Shown here: in pieces, positions 36,607-45,714 of the stretch
How positions within the stretch are numbered: position 1 is the stretch's first letter
Layout: every line of letters begins with the position of its first letter
From: an uncultured Bacteroides sp.
Lineage (GTDB): Bacteria; Bacteroidota; Bacteroidia; Bacteroidales; Bacteroidaceae
DNA length: 64,000 nt
Direction of reading: 5' to 3'
Assembly: GCA_900544675.1 (NCBI GenBank)
Contig: UQVZ01000001.1
Location: forward strand, 90,859 to 154,858
Notes under the pieces: generated by a model
Database searches by the model: none
Seen by the model: only the letters and a program-made list of their open reading frames with translations
Told to the model about the DNA's origin: nothing
Position numbers and translations under genes: made by a program

Positions 36607-36654
36607 CGAAGAATCTTGTTAATGGTTAGTGTTCGACAAGGTTCTTCGTTTTTT
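36607..36654 (+). terminator. Second terminator after the structured RNA
   Basis: CGAAGAATCTTGT (36607-36619) pairs over 13 positions (one G-U) with ACAAGGTTCTTCG (36636-36648), followed by TTTTTTG. Either a back-up terminator or the true 3' end of a longer RNA. Confidence 0.75.
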
Positions 36655-36659
36655 GTTTA

Positions 36660-36830
36660 TTATTGAACACAGAGACACGGAGACACAGAGAAATAAATTA
36701 TTTAATCTGCGTTTTAAATACCTTGTCAACTATTTAAGACCTGGTCACCTAGTTCCTAGTCCTCTAGTCACCTAAACAGAATAAACCTCTGTGTCTCCGT
36801 GTTTCTGTGTTCAATGAAAAGAATTCAATG
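36660..36830. repeat. Family B and C intergenic repeats
   Basis: AACACAGAGACACGGAGACA at 36664 and the inverted CTCTGTGTCTCCGTGTTTCTG at 36788 enclose ACCTTGTCAACTATTTAAGACC and CTAGTCACC words. This interval lies just before the EFR1-type gene; no coding region is visible. Confidence 0.65.
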
Positions 36831-36856
36831 AAAAAATTCAATAAAGAAAAGATAGT

Positions 36857-37618
36857 ATGTTATTGTATTTTTCTGGGACAGGCAATTCCCGATGGGTGGC
36901 TGATGAGCTTGGTAAGTTGCTGAACGAGCGTGTAGGCGCATTATTGGATAATCCGGTAGGAGAGTTGAAGCCGGATGAGGCTTTGGGCTTTGTGTTTCCG
37001 GTGTATGCCTGGGGACCTCCTGTACGGGTGACAGAAGCTCTTTCCCGTTTGCAGGTGACAAGTGTTCCTGCCTATATCTATTTTGTCTGCACATGCGGAG
37101 ACGATACAGGCAAGACTGCCGATTTGTTTGCTCGGGCTGTGGAGCAGAAAGGTTGGTATTGCGATGCTGGCTTTTCGGTCTTTATGCCCAATACCTACGT
37201 ATGTTTGCCGGGCTTTGATGTCGATTCACGTGAAGTGGCATCCCGTAAGTTGCATGAAGCTCCCCGCCGATTGGAAGAGATTGCTGCACGTTTACAACAC
37301 CGTGAGGTTGGCTTTGATTGTTATGAGGGGAGCTTTCCTTGGCTGAAGAGTTATGTAATCCGTCCGTTGTTTTGTCGCTTCCTGATGTCGCCTGCTGTAT
37401 TCAAGTCGACAGCGGCTTGTATTTCGTGCGGCAAATGTGTGGCAGCTTGTCCTTTGCACAACATCCGTTTAGAGAAAGGTCGTCCTGTATGGGGTACTGA
37501 TTGTGCGATGTGTCTTTCGTGTTACCATCATTGTCCGAAGCACGCCATTGAGTATGGTAGCATGACGAAACGGAAAGGACAGTATGCACCAAGCCGGTCT
37601 TGTGATAAAGCCGGATAA
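36857..37618 (+). CDS. EFR1-type flavodoxin/ferredoxin protein
   Basis: A 253-residue protein: an N-terminal flavodoxin-like domain (MLLYFSGTGNSRWVADELGK, FMN-binding loop SGTGNS) and a C-terminal double 4Fe-4S ferredoxin (CISCGKCVAACP and CAMCLSCYHHCP, both near residues 185-235). EFR1 proteins are thought to move electrons in anaerobes; the partner is unknown. It follows a repeat-rich interval, and no promoter box was assigned. Confidence 0.88.
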   Translation: MLLYFSGTGNSRWVADELGKLLNERVGALLDNPVGELKPDEALGFVFPVYAWGPPVRVTEALSRLQVTSVPAYIYFVCTCGDDTGKTADLFARAVEQKGWYCDAGFSVFMPNTYVCLPGFDVDSREVASRKLHEAPRRLEEIAARLQHREVGFDCYEGSFPWLKSYVIRPLFCRFLMSPAVFKSTAACISCGKCVAACPLHNIRLEKGRPVWGTDCAMCLSCYHHCPKHAIEYGSMTKRKGQYAPSRSCDKAG

Positions 37619-37677
37619 CAGAGGATACTGGTTGGGATGCCTGCCTGTTGGTAACCGCTGCTTTTGTGGTAAGGAAA

Positions 37678-38544
37678 TCAGAACGTGATGCCTTCGGGCA
37701 CGATGCTTTCGATACGGTTTTCTACCTCATCGGGCAGCTTGGAGAAGAAGTCCAAGCCCGTAGTTTCTTCCACTTGGTCGACACTGACCATGTAGTTTTT
37801 CAGATTTTGGTGATGGGCTTTGTTTTCGAATAAGAATCCCATGGCGATAGGGTTCTTCCGGTTATAGATAAGCACCACTTTAAAGAAACGGTCGGGCACG
37901 GCTACTTTGTGTTCTCCAATCCGTTTGGGAGTCGCTGTGTCATAAATAGGACCGCAGGCAATATAGATTCTTCCATATTTCTTCGCCCATTCACGACAAC
38001 TTTCTTCCAGGTCGCCCCAGTCATCCCGGTTCAGTTTTTGGTTTTGCGGACAGATATTGCTCATGTAGAAAGATTCTTCCATTGCCTTTTCGCTCCATTT
38101 CATATCGGCAGCCGGAGCCATGTGCCCACGGTCGTAACCAGAACGGGTATAGTCGCTATGTTCTACACGAGGCTCGGGCAGGTCAGGGTCGGGTACAAAC
38201 TTGTTTTTCCGTTCTTCCGTTCCTTTTGTCTCATCGCGTGTCAGTTCCCATGCCACCCAGTTGGGCGTTTTATAATAGTCGTTATACGATACGGTGTAAG
38301 CTGTGCGTTGCAGCTTGATTTCATCCCTTTTCCGCGTGCTTACAGGTATTTCCAGTTTCGAAGAAACCGTTGCCGGGCTGTCCTCAGCTGCATTCTTGGT
38401 AAAGGTTTCTGCCAGTTCATTCAGCTTGAGGTTTGTCAGCGGCTTCTCCTCTTGCCGTTGATAGACGAACAAGGCAACAGCTATTAATATAAGGAGAAGA
38501 GCAAATCCGCGTAAAGACCCTGTAGTTTTCTTTTTCTTTTTCAT
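37678..38544 (-). CDS. DNA/RNA non-specific endonuclease
   Basis: A 288-residue nuclease with a basic N-terminus and one membrane helix (LRGFALLLILIAVALFVYQR), then the beta-beta-alpha-metal active site YDRGHMAPAADMKWS (catalytic histidine) and NICPQNQKLNRDDWGDLE, which supplies the metal-binding asparagine. The domain is expected outside the cytoplasmic membrane. ATG at 38544 starts MKKKKKTTGSLRG. Likely role: nucleic-acid scavenging. It is convergent with the EFR1-type gene. Confidence 0.92.
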   Translation of the reverse strand: MKKKKKTTGSLRGFALLLILIAVALFVYQRQEEKPLTNLKLNELAETFTKNAAEDSPATVSSKLEIPVSTRKRDEIKLQRTAYTVSYNDYYKTPNWVAWELTRDETKGTEERKNKFVPDPDLPEPRVEHSDYTRSGYDRGHMAPAADMKWSEKAMEESFYMSNICPQNQKLNRDDWGDLEESCREWAKKYGRIYIACGPIYDTATPKRIGEHKVAVPDRFFKVVLIYNRKNPIAMGFLFENKAHHQNLKNYMVSVDQVEETTGLDFFSKLPDEVENRIESIVPEGITF

Positions 38545-38555
38545 AAGATGTATTT

Positions 38556-38812
38556 TTTTAGTTGACAAGTTGACAAGGTATCAGTTGACAAGGTTTTATA
38601 AGTAGGAGTTAAAGGAGTTAAAGAAGTTATCACTCCGCTTCGCTTCGTTAGAAGTTAAAGCCAATAGTTTTTCTTATGGCATTCAAAACCTAGTTCCTAG
38701 TACCTAGTCAACTAGTCACCTGATACCTTGTCAACTTGTTTCCTTGTCACCTGATACCTTGTCACCTGATACCTTGTCACCTGATACCTTGTCAACTTGT
38801 CAACTTGTCAAC
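38556..38812. repeat. Family B intergenic element, copy 3
   Basis: Left AGTTGACAAGTTGACAAGG..., AGGAGTTAAAGGAGTTAAAG, CACTCCGCTTCGCTTCGTTAG, then CCTAGTTCCTAGTACC and many CACCTGATACCTTGTCA units on the right. It lies between the nuclease start and the AlaX-like gene end. Confidence 0.75.
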
Positions 38813-39271
38813 TTAAACCAATTTAAACCGCATCCGGAAGATGCCGTCTTTATAGTCGTGGCTGATGATTTTAAAAGTACCTATTTCGGAAGTGTTGGCT
38901 ACGTGTAGTCCGATGCAGAGGCATTCGTCGTAATCGCCTACTTTGACTATCCGTACTGTATCCGAAGCATCATCGGGCAGACGTTTCAGGTCGAAGCGTC
39001 CCATGGCTTCCTGTTGGGTGATAAACTCGGTAGTGACAGGCAGGTGGCGGGCGATGACTTCGTTTACCGTAGCCTCGATGCGGGCGATGTCTTCATCGGT
39101 GGGAGCTTGTGGCAAGGCAAAGTCCAGTTTGCTTTTCTTACGTTCGATATGTGCCGATACGGCACGTCCGCATCCGAAGAGGTTGACCATCGTTCGGTTT
39201 ACGATATGCTCGCAGGTATGCATAGGCGGGTATTCCGTCTTGTTGTGTTCGTTCAGTTGAGGTTGTTCCAT
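38813..39271 (-). CDS. AlaX-like tRNA editing protein (threonyl/alanyl-tRNA synthetase second additional domain)
   Basis: A 152-residue free-standing editing domain. The zinc-binding HTCEH (HxxxH, residues 18-22) and CIGLH (CxxxH, 119-123) are both present, as in AlaX and the editing domain of AlaRS/ThrRS, which hydrolyse mischarged Ser- or Gly-tRNA-Ala. ATG at 39271 (MEQPQLNEH) is chosen; the frame extends 279 bases upstream but is not conserved. A -7 candidate TATCTTTG lies on the minus strand at 39342-39349. Confidence 0.85.
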   Translation of the reverse strand: MEQPQLNEHNKTEYPPMHTCEHIVNRTMVNLFGCGRAVSAHIERKKSKLDFALPQAPTDEDIARIEATVNEVIARHLPVTTEFITQQEAMGRFDLKRLPDDASDTVRIVKVGDYDECLCIGLHVANTSEIGTFKIISHDYKDGIFRMRFKLV

Positions 39272-39486
39272 ATTCTTTGATGTTTTTATAAAAAGGTGTG
39301 CAGGAAAAAGCGTTTGGCTTTCTTTTTCTCGAACCCACGGGCAAAGATACAATATCTTCAGGATTCTGCGGCATGCCGTGCCGATAAAACTTATAAATGT
39401 CTGCTTTTCGTCACCGACTGATATTCGTGTCGGAGGTTTTCTTATTTGAAGATTTTGAGCAAGTGAAATAAAATTTATGATTTTGT

Positions 39487-39518
39487 TTTGTTTGAAATGT
39501 AATTTTTGCTTATATTTG
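39487..39518 (+). promoter_or_regulatory. Fimbrial operon promoter
   Basis: TTTG (39487-39490), 20 bases, TATATTTG (39511-39518). The first ATG is at 39660, so the leader would be about 135 bases and may be regulated. Confidence 0.6.
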
Positions 39519-39659
39519 CCCACGATAGAGAATGTAAATGAAAAGCACATACTTTCCCTAATAGAGCCTGATAGAGATAATTAGAGATAGAGATTAAAGT
39601 AGAAAGACAAGGGAAAAGGTCTACGATGCTTTTGGTAGAATATTATATTTGAGTATAAT

Positions 39660-40301
39660 ATGAAAACGGAGATTACGAGAGTAAAATGTGGCAGGCATAT
39701 CGTTTCCGGTGTGCGCTGTTTGTGGATGGGAGCGGTATTGCTGGCAGGATTGTCTGTAAACCTTCAAGCACAGAATACCCCTTTTGAAAGCCCGAAGTAT
39801 GCTGTAAAGACAAATGCTGTATATTGGGCAACTTCTACACCGAATCTGGCATTTGAGTTCGGTTTAAAACCCAAGTTGACACTCGATGTGTTGGGTGGTT
39901 ACAATCCCTTTACCTTTAAAGACAACAAGAAGATGAAGCATTGGCTGGTACAGCCTGAGTTACGCTATTGGCTGTGCGAACGCTACAACGGGCATTTCTT
40001 CGGTGTACACCTGCACGGAGGTATGTTCAATGTGGGAGGTGTCAATGTGCCGTTTGGCTTGTTCTCGGATTTGGAGAAATACCGGTACGAAGGAGAGTTC
40101 TATGGTGGCGGCATCAGCTACGGTTATCAGTGGATTTTAGGAAAACGGTGGAACCTGGAAGCCGAAATTGGCATCGGGTATACACGTCTCAATTATGACA
40201 AGTACGAGTGTCCCAAGTGTGGCGAGTGGCTCGGAAAAGATTCGTATGACTTCTTTGGCGTGACGAAAGCTGCCATATCCATCGTCTATATTATTAAATA
40301 A
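39660..40301 (+). CDS. DUF3575 secreted protein of the fimbrial operon
   Basis: A 213-residue protein with a signal peptide ending at about residue 38 (LLAGLSVNLQAQ) and a beta-rich domain (YAVKTNAVYWATSTPNLAFE, GGGISYGYQWILGKRWNLE) that fits DUF3575, an outer-membrane-like beta-barrel family often beside DUF3868 and Mfa/Fim genes in Bacteroidota. It may assist fimbrial assembly at the outer membrane. First gene of the operon. Confidence 0.75.
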   Translation: MKTEITRVKCGRHIVSGVRCLWMGAVLLAGLSVNLQAQNTPFESPKYAVKTNAVYWATSTPNLAFEFGLKPKLTLDVLGGYNPFTFKDNKKMKHWLVQPELRYWLCERYNGHFFGVHLHGGMFNVGGVNVPFGLFSDLEKYRYEGEFYGGGISYGYQWILGKRWNLEAEIGIGYTRLNYDKYECPKCGEWLGKDSYDFFGVTKAAISIVYIIK

Positions 40302-40313
40302 GGAGGAAAAACC

Positions 40314-41786
40314 ATGAAACATTCCGGAATATACATGTTTGCCGCAGCCTGGCTGATAGGCGGAGGCACGATGTGGGCACAGACTGATTATACAGGACGT
40401 GCCGCTGTGGAGCGCTCGGTAGAAAAAGTGGGCGGGGATGTAAAAGTACAGCTGGAGATTGCGCTTGATAGCCTCGATATGCATGCCCAACATGCTTTGG
40501 TGCTTACCCCTGTATTGCAGGCAAAGGATGGGAAGACTGAAAAGTCCTTGGCACCGGTCGTAGTAAACGGACGTATCCGTCAGAAAGCTTACGAGCGCAA
40601 GACAGCCTTGGGTTATGCCGATGAAACCGAAACGCCATACGCTGTAGTCCGCCGTAAGAACGGGACCTCACAAGAGGTGGCTTATGAAGTAGCTGTGCCC
40701 TACGAGAAATGGATGCGCGGAGCCAACCTGTTGTTGCGTGAAGAGGCTACGGGCTGTGCTGCTTGCTCGCTGAACGAATACGAACGTCCGTTGGGAGTTA
40801 TTTTGCCGTGGAGAGAAATAGCGGAACCTGTCTATCAGGTGGCTTTCGTAGAGCCGCGTGCCGAAGAGGTGAAACGCCGTGATGAGCAATGCGAACTGCA
40901 CTTGAACTACCGGGTAGGCAAGAGCGAGATTGTGCTTTCGTTGGGCAACAACCGGGCTGAGGTACAGAAGCTGAGCGATATGGTCGACCGGGTAAAGCAG
41001 AACAATGATTTTACCATTACAGGTTTCCGCATCAAGGGATATGCTTCGCCCGAAGGAACTTACAAAAGCAATATGTCGCTTTCCGAACGCCGGGCAAAGT
41101 CGTTAGCCGATTATTTCCGCCGTACCGACGGATGGGATGCCAAGTTGTTTACTGTCGAGTGGGGAGGAGAAGACTGGGAAGGTTTGCGTAAAGCCGTCGA
41201 GGCTTCGTCGCTCGACACGAAAGACCAAGTGCTGGCAGTCATCCGTGAGGAAGAAAATCCTGATGCACGTGATGCCAAGCTGCGTGCCATCGATGGAGGA
41301 AAGACTTACAGCACCCTGCTGAAAGATTTTTATCCCCCGTTGCGCCGCAGCTTCTGCGTAGTCGACTTTACCGTACGTCCTTATACGCTGGAAGAAGCCA
41401 AGCGTATCATCAACGAGAATCCCCGTTTGCTGAGCCTGAAAGAGATGTATGGTGTAGCCGTCAGCTATCCCGAAGGCAGCGCAGAGCGTAACGAAGCTTT
41501 CCTGACAGCCCAGCGCTTGTATCCGCAAGATGGCGATGCTGCAACCAATGCAGCAAAAGTACTTTTGGCGCAAGGCAAGACAGCCGAAGCCAAAACAGTC
41601 TTGAGCCAAGCCACTCAGACCGCCAGCGTATGCAATGCTTTGGGCATCGTCTATGCCAAAGAGAAAGATTACAATCAGGCAGAAAGCTATTTTGCCAAAG
41701 CAGCATCATTGGGCAATGTAGAGGCTCAGCATAATGCCGATGCGCTGAAGAAGTATATCAAAGAGTTTAATGAGAATAATTACTAA
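40314..41786 (+). CDS. DUF3868 / OmpA-like protein with TPR-like C-terminus
   Basis: A 490-residue exported protein (signal peptide through about residue 22). The middle has an OmpA-like peptidoglycan-binding stretch (GFRIKGYASPEGTYKSNMSLSERRAKSLADYF at about 230-265), and the C-terminus is TPR-like (AKVLLAQGKTAEAKTVLSQA, CNALGIVYAKEKDYNQAESYF). It probably anchors the fimbrial machinery to the cell wall. It is 12 bases after the DUF3575 gene and overlaps an upstream frame of the next gene, whose preferred start is at 41809. Confidence 0.8.
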   Translation: MKHSGIYMFAAAWLIGGGTMWAQTDYTGRAAVERSVEKVGGDVKVQLEIALDSLDMHAQHALVLTPVLQAKDGKTEKSLAPVVVNGRIRQKAYERKTALGYADETETPYAVVRRKNGTSQEVAYEVAVPYEKWMRGANLLLREEATGCAACSLNEYERPLGVILPWREIAEPVYQVAFVEPRAEEVKRRDEQCELHLNYRVGKSEIVLSLGNNRAEVQKLSDMVDRVKQNNDFTITGFRIKGYASPEGTYKSNMSLSERRAKSLADYFRRTDGWDAKLFTVEWGGEDWEGLRKAVEASSLDTKDQVLAVIREEENPDARDAKLRAIDGGKTYSTLLKDFYPPLRRSFCVVDFTVRPYTLEEAKRIINENPRLLSLKEMYGVAVSYPEGSAERNEAFLTAQRLYPQDGDAATNAAKVLLAQGKTAEAKTVLSQATQTASVCNALGIVYAKEKDYNQAESYFAKAASLGNVEAQHNADALKKYIKEFNENNY

Positions 41787-41808
41787 TTTAGTTAAAATGT
41801 GTGTGAGT

Positions 41809-43314
41809 ATGAAACTTAAGTATTTTATGATAGCAGCAATGGGGCTGAGCCTCATTGCTTGCAGCGATAACCTGGATGATGGTCAGGGCGCAAATGGCAA
41901 TGCCTCGCAAGAGGGGACTACGTATGTCGCACTAAAGCTGGATTTCAATAATGCTTCTTCGAGAGTTGGTGAACAGCCGATTGAAGGTGAAGATAGCCCT
42001 ACTGCAACTACTGGTGAAAGTGAAATTAATACTGTGAGAATCATAATTTTAGATGATTATAATCAGGTAGAGGTAAATCAATTTTTTTCTGAAGAGGAGG
42101 AGATAAAATCAGAGAATGAAGAGTATTATTTTGAAGTTTCTCCGGGAATGAAGCATTTTTATGCTTTTGTAAATGAAGGAAATTCTAATGGGGATCTTAC
42201 ATCGTTTGTAGGTAACAGTGAGGTGGCAGGAGGTGCATCTAACTTTTATACTCCAGCAAGTGGAAGTAATGCCGCTACAAATTTTGCTATGTCCAGTACA
42301 GCAGTTGTTTCACAGGAGATAAAAGGTGGAATAACAAAAGAAGCATTGCCATCATCTGTTGATAACCATGTATCTATTGCGGTAGAACGTATGCTCGCTA
42401 AAGTAACGGTAAAAATGGCTGACAATTTCCAAGTAAATGGGGAAAAGAATTTTACGCTTAAAAATTTAAGTTGCAAGATTGGTAATGCGGATAATCTTGA
42501 ATATGATGGGAAATATACCTCAGCTGGAACTTATCGTATGGCTAATAATACAGGAGAAAATGGTGCACGCATTACTCCTTATTATGATTATCCTTCATGG
42601 GGAAATTCTGCTCCTACTGGTTGGAGTAGTGATAACCTTTTGTCAGAGGCATCAACGGTATATGATGGTTCTCCAACACAAGTTGTATTTTATTGTTTAG
42701 AGAATACTCATGCAGAATATGAATATAAAATCAGCAATACGACTTTCTTGCGGATAGAAGCAGCTATGATACCGAAAAAAGTTATCACATTTACTGTAAA
42801 AAATGATGAGGGTGTGACTATTGAACCGGCTGCTTCTACAACTGACGTGGCAGATGTTACTGATGCTAAAACCTTTTATCGAATAATTAAAACCCCGGCA
42901 GGAAAAGAAAGCTATTATGGTAATTGTATATTCGAAGAAGTATTAAATACATACACTGCTGCAGGTAAATCTTTGTCTGCAATTATAACTGCGTTTAAAG
43001 ATGCTGGCTATGATTTTGATGAATATACTAATGGAGTAGGTAAATATAATTTATGGGTAAACGATTATATTTATAATGAGGGATCCACACAAAGTGCAGG
43101 TATGGCTCCTGTATTCCGTAATGATTGGTATTTGTATACAATTAATAGTATTGTATTGCCAGGTAGTCCGACAGGCGATGGAGACGGTGATGAGGATACA
43201 GATCCCGAAACAGAACCGGAAGATCCTGATCAGCCAATACATCCGGATACAAATATTGGTGTGAAACTTACTATTGAGCCGTGGAATGTAGTAAAACATT
43301 ATGTTGATTTGTAA
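41809..43314 (+). CDS. Mfa1-type fimbrial major subunit lipoprotein
   Basis: A 501-residue lipoprotein: MKLKYFMIAAMGLSLIACSDN, lipobox LIAC with the lipidated cysteine at about residue 18. The body (VTVKMADNFQVNGEKNFTLK, YEYKISNTTFLRIEAAMIP) resembles the two-domain transthyretin-like fold of Bacteroidales fimbrial stalk proteins, which polymerise by strand exchange after proteolysis. The C-terminus ends VKLTIEPWNVVKHYVDL, like other stalk subunits. It is AT-rich compared with its neighbours. ATG at 41809 chosen because it gives the lipoprotein signal. Confidence 0.8.
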   Translation: MKLKYFMIAAMGLSLIACSDNLDDGQGANGNASQEGTTYVALKLDFNNASSRVGEQPIEGEDSPTATTGESEINTVRIIILDDYNQVEVNQFFSEEEEIKSENEEYYFEVSPGMKHFYAFVNEGNSNGDLTSFVGNSEVAGGASNFYTPASGSNAATNFAMSSTAVVSQEIKGGITKEALPSSVDNHVSIAVERMLAKVTVKMADNFQVNGEKNFTLKNLSCKIGNADNLEYDGKYTSAGTYRMANNTGENGARITPYYDYPSWGNSAPTGWSSDNLLSEASTVYDGSPTQVVFYCLENTHAEYEYKISNTTFLRIEAAMIPKKVITFTVKNDEGVTIEPAASTTDVADVTDAKTFYRIIKTPAGKESYYGNCIFEEVLNTYTAAGKSLSAIITAFKDAGYDFDEYTNGVGKYNLWVNDYIYNEGSTQSAGMAPVFRNDWYLYTINSIVLPGSPTGDGDGDEDTDPETEPEDPDQPIHPDTNIGVKLTIEPWNVVKHYVDL

Positions 43315-43334
43315 AAGTTTCTAGCATAACAAAC

Positions 43335-43378
43335 CTTGCAGGAGGGGAATGCCTGATAAAGGCAAACCCTCCTGCAAG
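43335..43378 (+). other. Intra-operon hairpin after the major fimbrial subunit gene
   Basis: CTTGCAGGAGGG (43335-43346) and CCCTCCTGCAAG (43367-43378) form a perfect 12-bp stem with a 20-base loop. It is followed by A-rich, not U-rich, sequence, so it may slow decay or processing from the 3' side rather than end transcription. Confidence 0.7.
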
Positions 43379-43456
43379 AAAAAAACAAACAATCTCAAGG
43401 CATTTAAAACCTAGTCCCCTAGTTACCTAATTCAGTCAATTTAAAAAGAAAGAAAC

Positions 43457-44641
43457 ATGAACAAAATACATCATCTGTTGATCCCATTGTTCGGACTGCT
43501 GCTTGCAGTGGGATGCCTTTCCGGATGCATCAAGGAGGACATGTCCGATTGCCCGCCTCCCTTTACTCCCGAGCCGGAACCTGAACCCGAACCGGAACCG
43601 ACTACGGGCACATTGAAACTTGCCCTGACTTACTTTATGCACAATACACAGGAGAACGGCGAGTATGTTGACCTCTTCAGCCAACAGGTACGCAAAGTAG
43701 ATGTGTTTGTGTTCGACCAGGCAGGACAGTTCGTACAGCAGATTACCGAAGAAGCAGCACCCCGCTTCGGCGAAAACTATACGAAAGAACTCGAATTGCC
43801 TGCCGGCGATTATCAGTTTGTAGTGTGGGGCAACCACTACGAAGACGAAACCATGCACAACTGCCAGACAACGGATGTCAACCTGGACGATGGGCGCATG
43901 GCGCTGCTTCCGCTTGTATCCCGAAGCGTAGGCATCTCGATGCTGACCGACTCGTTGTTTCATGGCATGACTGCACAGCCTGTTACGGTAGTGAACGGCG
44001 AAGACCAGACCATTCCTATCGACTTGATGAAGAACCGCAATGATGTGCGCCTGGTGGTGCGCTGGCGTGAAGAAGGACATACCGAATATTGCACGCACAC
44101 CGAACATGCGCAAAGCATTACGGCAGAGATAACCGACAATAACGGTACGTACGATTTCCGCAACAATGTGACCGACAAGCAAGACATCACTTACCAGCCC
44201 GGCCGCTTTGCCGAATGGTACGACCCTGCTTTTCATGGCGACGCGCGTCCGTATCCTACCGAGCAAGAACACGTCTACGTGGCAGACTTCTCCGAGCTTC
44301 GCCTGATGCTCGACAACAAAGATGCGCAGCTCATTATCCGCCAAGGAGACCAGATAGTGTACCAGCGCGGTTTGATGGACTTGATTACTCGCATCGAGAA
44401 ATACCGCACGCAGGAAGCTCTCGACCGTGAAGACCGTTACCTGATAGAGCTGGAGTTCCCTTGCAAGCATGAGTCGGAAGAGCCTGACCCTGATCCAGAT
44501 CCAGACCCTGATCCGGAACCTGAACCAGAGCCTGACCCAGACCCTGAACCTACACCCGACCCCGAGCCTGAAGAGCCGTGGACGGCAATAACCATCACCA
44601 TAAACGGTTGGAACTTGGTAGACCGACCTGTTGAACTATAA
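43457..44641 (+). CDS. Mfa2/FimB-type fimbrial anchor lipoprotein
   Basis: A 394-residue lipoprotein with lipobox LSGC (signal through about residue 23). Residues 38-50 and 337-375 are acidic proline repeats (PEPEPEPEPEP and DPDPDPDPDPEPEPEP). The folded middle contains FDQAGQFVQQITEEAAPRFG and the C-terminal ITITINGWNLVDRPVEL. Anchor proteins of this family fix the fimbria to the outer membrane and cap its length. The GC-rich codon use differs clearly from the AT-rich Mfa1-type gene before it and most of the two genes after it. Confidence 0.78.
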   Translation: MNKIHHLLIPLFGLLLAVGCLSGCIKEDMSDCPPPFTPEPEPEPEPEPTTGTLKLALTYFMHNTQENGEYVDLFSQQVRKVDVFVFDQAGQFVQQITEEAAPRFGENYTKELELPAGDYQFVVWGNHYEDETMHNCQTTDVNLDDGRMALLPLVSRSVGISMLTDSLFHGMTAQPVTVVNGEDQTIPIDLMKNRNDVRLVVRWREEGHTEYCTHTEHAQSITAEITDNNGTYDFRNNVTDKQDITYQPGRFAEWYDPAFHGDARPYPTEQEHVYVADFSELRLMLDNKDAQLIIRQGDQIVYQRGLMDLITRIEKYRTQEALDREDRYLIELEFPCKHESEEPDPDPDPDPDPEPEPEPDPDPEPTPDPEPEEPWTAITITINGWNLVDRPVEL

Positions 44642-44653
44642 ACGAAGAAACGT

Positions 44654-45697
44654 ATGAAAGAGAAACGATATATACATCGCTGGATGCTTGCCCCCGTCCT
44701 TGCCTGCCTCCTGCTGGCAACGGCAAGCTGCAGCAAAGATGCAACAGAAACAGAAGCCGTTCCTTCCCCAGGCGGCACCTACCTGACTATTGTTACGAGG
44801 GGGATAAATACAACAGAATCTTCGGAGTATGAGGATTATGTAGGTTCGCTTCGGGTGATTGCGTTCAAAGGAGAGGAGTTGGCTTTGAATACATTGCTTA
44901 GTGCCGACGAGATACCTGATACAGAGGGTACTGTGGATGAGGTAATACTTGAGAATACTGATAAGCTGAAAGTAGGAAACGGCGGCGGTGCATATACCTT
45001 TTATTTCATAGCAAATGAGGAAGGGCATGTTACAGATAAAGATATTGCATTGGATGTTGCATTTAACAATATCACAGAAACTGACTTGAAAAACATGCGA
45101 GTGAAATTTACTCAAGAGGAAACAGGTATACCTAAGGATAAAAAGATGTTGATGAGTGTGAAGCAGACGGTTTATATCACCGAAGGACAAAATCAAACAA
45201 TAGAAATCGAATTGGTTCGTGCGTTAGCCAAGGCGCAACTGGTGATACAATCTGAAGAAGAGATTACAGCTGCTGATATAAATGTTTCTTTGCCGGCTGA
45301 TCAAATACCAAATAGCTATTATTTGATACAGAGGGAACCGATTGAAGAAAGTTCTTCATTCTTAACATCAGGGAAAACTTTAGAATCAACAGGGGATAAT
45401 CCTTTTGATGCAACCGCAGTTTCAAGTGAAAATAAATATGTAAGCCAAGTAGTTTATTTGCCCGAACGTGCAGCAGCGGATGAAGCTGGTGCGTTAAAAT
45501 ACAGCATAACGATTGATGGAGAATCTTATTCCGCTCCCATTGCTGACGGAACAGAAGATAGTCCTGTTTATACGATAGAAAGAAATTACGCCTATACCAC
45601 GATTGGAACGTATGACCCGGCAAAACCGGCAACGATAGATTTGACTTATACTGTTCAGCCATTTACGGAAGTTGAAAGCGAACATACCTTTAACTAA
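44654..45697 (+). CDS. Minor fimbrial subunit lipoprotein
   Basis: A 347-residue lipoprotein with lipobox ATASC (cysteine near residue 26), then SKDATETEAVPSPGG. The fold pattern (YLTIVTRGINTTESSEYEDY, IRVKFTQEE-like strands, C-terminal TIDLTYTVQPFTEVESEHTF) resembles minor fimbrial subunits. Translation starts 12 bases after the anchor gene. About the first 130 bases are GC-rich and the rest AT-rich, which hints at recombination of the variable body. Exact position in the fimbria cannot be told. Confidence 0.65.
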   Translation: MKEKRYIHRWMLAPVLACLLLATASCSKDATETEAVPSPGGTYLTIVTRGINTTESSEYEDYVGSLRVIAFKGEELALNTLLSADEIPDTEGTVDEVILENTDKLKVGNGGGAYTFYFIANEEGHVTDKDIALDVAFNNITETDLKNMRVKFTQEETGIPKDKKMLMSVKQTVYITEGQNQTIEIELVRALAKAQLVIQSEEEITAADINVSLPADQIPNSYYLIQREPIEESSSFLTSGKTLESTGDNPFDATAVSSENKYVSQVVYLPERAAADEAGALKYSITIDGESYSAPIADGTEDSPVYTIERNYAYTTIGTYDPAKPATIDLTYTVQPFTEVESEHTFN

Positions 45698-45714
45698 TAT
45701 CGGAGGAAAGCAAG

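Noticed and set aside
43436..44470. 344-residue minus-strand open frame
   Set aside because: Antisense to the fimbrial anchor gene; explained by codon periodicity in GC-rich sequence.
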